From Silanimonas sp. (GTDB lineage: Bacteria > Pseudomonadota > Gammaproteobacteria > Xanthomonadales > Xanthomonadaceae), in assembly GCF_027531545.1 (NCBI RefSeq), contig NZ_JAPZSC010000016.1, positions 186,001 to 250,000 on the forward strand: a DNA stretch of 64,000 bases, written 5' to 3'. A program made the position numbers and the translations under genes. Shown piece by piece: positions 62,439-64,000 of the stretch. The notes below the pieces were generated by a model. That model was not told where the DNA came from. It was given only the letters and a program-made list of their open reading frames with translations, and ran no database searches. Each line of letters opens with the position of its first letter. Position 1 is the first letter of the stretch.

Positions 62439-63188
62439 TTACTTCTTGAGCTTCGCCACCAGCGCGTGCAGGGCGTCCTGCGTCGCCTTCGCGAACCAGC
62501 GGTCGACGAAGCCGTCCAGCTCGTCGTCGCTGAAGCCGTCGAGGGCCGCATGCAGGTCGGCGCGGGCGATCTTCCGCGTGGTCAGCATCGGTTCGCGGGG
62601 CAGGGCGGCCAGTTCGCCCAGCCAGTGCAGGCCGCGCGTGGCGACGTGGTCGGCGTCGGTGAGTTCGTCGACCAGACCGATGGCCAGCGCCTGCTCCGAG
62701 TCGATCATCGCGCCGGCCACCATCAGTCGCTCGGCGCGATGCGTGCCGACGACGCGGCGCATCAGTACCTGGATCGCATCCGGCACCACCAGCCCGACCT
62801 GCGTTTCGTTGAGGCCGATGCGATAGGCGCCGCGCGCCATCACCCGGTAGTCGCAGCACAGCGCCAGCACGCAGCCGCCGGCCGGGCTGTGGCCGCCGAT
62901 GGCGGCGACGACGGGCACCGGGCAGTGGGCGATGGCGCGGGCGGTGGCGAAGAAGCCCGACCATGCGGCGGTGAGGCCGGCACGGTCGAGGCCGAGCAGG
63001 TGCGGCACGTCGAGCCCGCCGGAGAACACCTTCGGCCCACCCGAGAGCACGACGCCTTCGACGCCGTGGAGCTGCGCGGGTGCGAAGGCCGTGGCGAGCG
63101 CCGCGAGCAGTTCCGGGTTCAGCGCGTTGACGGGCGGCCGCGCGAGGCGGATTTCGAGCACGTTGCCGTGGGCGATGCGTTCCAGCAT
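62439..63188 (-). CDS. Delta3-delta2-enoyl-CoA isomerase (ECI1-like, crotonase family)
   Basis: 249 aa. Resembles mitochondrial ECI1: GGHSPAGGCVLALCCDYRVM and YRIGLNETQVGLVVPDA. The second catalytic Glu (in LNETQ) is kept while the first crotonase Glu is absent (AGGCVLAL), which separates isomerases from hydratases. It moves the double bond of 3-enoyl-CoA for oxidation of unsaturated fatty acids. Convergent with the PstS-OmpA gene. The ATG at 63188 is chosen because upstream in-frame openings overlap the DUF4139 gene. Confidence 0.88.
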   Translation of the reverse strand: MLERIAHGNVLEIRLARPPVNALNPELLAALATAFAPAQLHGVEGVVLSGGPKVFSGGLDVPHLLGLDRAGLTAAWSGFFATARAIAHCPVPVVAAIGGHSPAGGCVLALCCDYRVMARGAYRIGLNETQVGLVVPDAIQVLMRRVVGTHRAERLMVAGAMIDSEQALAIGLVDELTDADHVATRGLHWLGELAALPREPMLTTRKIARADLHAALDGFSDDELDGFVDRWFAKATQDALHALVAKLKK

Positions 63189-63198
63189 GGGGGGAGTC

Positions 63199-64000
63199 TC
63201 AGTCGAGGGTGATGTCAGCGGCCCAACGATAGCGCACGGTGTAGCGCAGCACCGTCTCGCCGCCGGCCGGGACGCGCACGTCGGCTTCGATGCGCTGCGC
63301 GTCGGTCTTGCGGAAGCGCTCGCCGCCTTCGAGCAACTGCCACTCCGTCCAGCGCGGCAGGCGGTCGCCCAGGCGCACCGTCGCTTCGGCGGCCTTGGCA
63401 TTGCGCAGCGTCCACTCCACGGTCTCGGTCATCGTCCGGCCGCTGCGGTCGAGCTGGAAATCGACCGTCTTGCGTTGGGCCGTCACGTCGAAGGCGCCGC
63501 CGAGGTCGAGGTCGAGCTCGCGGCCGGCCGCGGTGTGGCCGATGTCCGCTTCGCCGAGCAGTTCGGTGCCGTCGAAGGCGCGCAGGCGGCCCGCGGGCAG
63601 GGGCACGCCGAGCCCGGTCGCACGATCGTTCTTGAACACCAGTCGCGACCGCACCGGGATCTCGCCGTCACCGCCGAGTTCGCGATGGATCATCGGGCGG
63701 TCCGGCATCCAGTCGCCGTCATTGCGCACCGCCACGAGGCGGCGCTCGCAGGGCACGTTGGCCGCGGCCTTGAGCAGCGGCAGGCGCTGCAGCGAGCCGT
63801 CGGGCAGGTCGCCGGTGCCGGGCAGGGTGTAGCGGTGGTTCTCGCCCGAGGCCGAGACCGAAGGCGCGCCCTCGTCGGCCATCATCTTCGCCTCCGGCGG
63901 CGCAGCGGCGGCGCGCAGCATCGTTCCGCTCACCTGGACCACGTCGACGCGGCGGTTCGGTTCGCCAGCCACCAGATCGAGCGCGACGTTGTTGAAATCG
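63199..64000 (-). CDS. DUF4139 family protein, C-terminal part (5' end outside the window)
   Basis: At least 266 codons to the right edge, frame open into the next window. Segments FNNVALDLVAGEPNRR, YTLPGTGDLPDGSLQRLPLL, RLVFKNDRATGLGVPLPAGRLRAFD and TETVEWTLRNAKAAEATVRLGDRLPRW match DUF4139, a beta-rich domain of unknown function found in secreted proteins. The start and any signal peptide cannot be seen. Confidence 0.85.
   Translation of the reverse strand, partial: DFNNVALDLVAGEPNRRVDVVQVSGTMLRAAAAPPEAKMMADEGAPSVSASGENHRYTLPGTGDLPDGSLQRLPLLKAAANVPCERRLVAVRNDGDWMPDRPMIHRELGGDGEIPVRSRLVFKNDRATGLGVPLPAGRLRAFDGTELLGEADIGHTAAGRELDLDLGGAFDVTAQRKTVDFQLDRSGRTMTETVEWTLRNAKAAEATVRLGDRLPRWTEWQLLEGGERFRKTDAQRIEADVRVPAGGETVLRYTVRYRWAADITLD

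Overview
The window is a high-GC, gene-dense chromosomal segment of a gammaproteobacterium, most likely of the Xanthomonadales/Lysobacterales. The basis is the very high GC content, many ATGA/TGATG stop-start overlaps, the gene families present (lptD/surA, ubiH/ubiI, rsxCDGE-nth, pstSCAB-phoU with a phosphate porin) and the absence of enteric-type gene orders. The genus cannot be fixed from sequence reading alone. I saw no insertion sequence, phage, CRISPR array or origin, and no gene-free stretch longer than 300 bases.

Region by region: (1) 1-8.5 kb is housekeeping: the surA start and lptD (outer-membrane biogenesis), msrB, a cobalamin group (a BtuM-like B12 transporter, the PduO-type adenosyltransferase and a histone-deacetylase-family hydrolase), then ubiH-ubiI and an M24 peptidase-like gene. 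A tRNA-Leu(CAG) with its own promoter and terminator follows. (2) 8.9-36.1 kb is a large exopolysaccharide locus made of two convergent operons. The plus-strand operon encodes cellulose synthesis (bcsD, a BcsP-like proline-rich protein, bcsQ, bcsA, bcsB, bcsZ, bcsC, a small TPR protein, a second bcsQ-like ATPase, a GH18-like secreted protein) and ends with an AlgI-type O-acyltransferase and an AlgJ-type protein. The minus-strand operon starts with bcsE and encodes a TPR/beta-barrel exporter, a second PgaC-like synthase, a one-TM small protein, a membrane-anchored polysaccharide deacetylase, two secreted AlgX-like proteins and an AlgF-like protein. The parts of a poly-hexosamine (Pga-like) system and of a Wss/Alg-type O-acetylation system are therefore interleaved with a cellulose system, and the O-acetylation parts are split between the two operons. 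This is the most interesting part of the window.

(3) 36.1-43.0 kb: rnr and rlmB, a small membrane protein, a TfoX-like protein, RNase T, and a phospholipid trio (CdsA-like, PlsC-like, CDP-alcohol phosphotransferase-like). (4) 43.1-51.1 kb: a phosphate-starvation cluster with a phosphate-selective porin, two tandem pstS genes, pstC, pstA, pstB, phoU and two paralogous small genes of unknown function. Pho-box-like repeats precede the porin and the first pstS, and intercistronic hairpins flank the second pstS. (5) 51.3-64 kb: a REC-GGDEF-EAL protein with a degenerate GGDEF and intact EAL motif, nth, rsxE/G/D/C (without rsxA or rsxB), an enoyl-CoA hydratase, an FkpA-like prolyl isomerase, a DUF1289 protein, a Nudix CoA pyrophosphatase, a 3-mercaptopyruvate-type sulfurtransferase, a PstS-OmpA fusion, a delta3-delta2-enoyl-CoA isomerase and the end of a DUF4139 gene.

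Themes that link regions: c-di-GMP (BcsA PilZ, BcsB, BcsE RxGD motif, EAL protein), phosphate supply (porin, PstS paralogs, PstS-OmpA fusion) and cell-envelope assembly.
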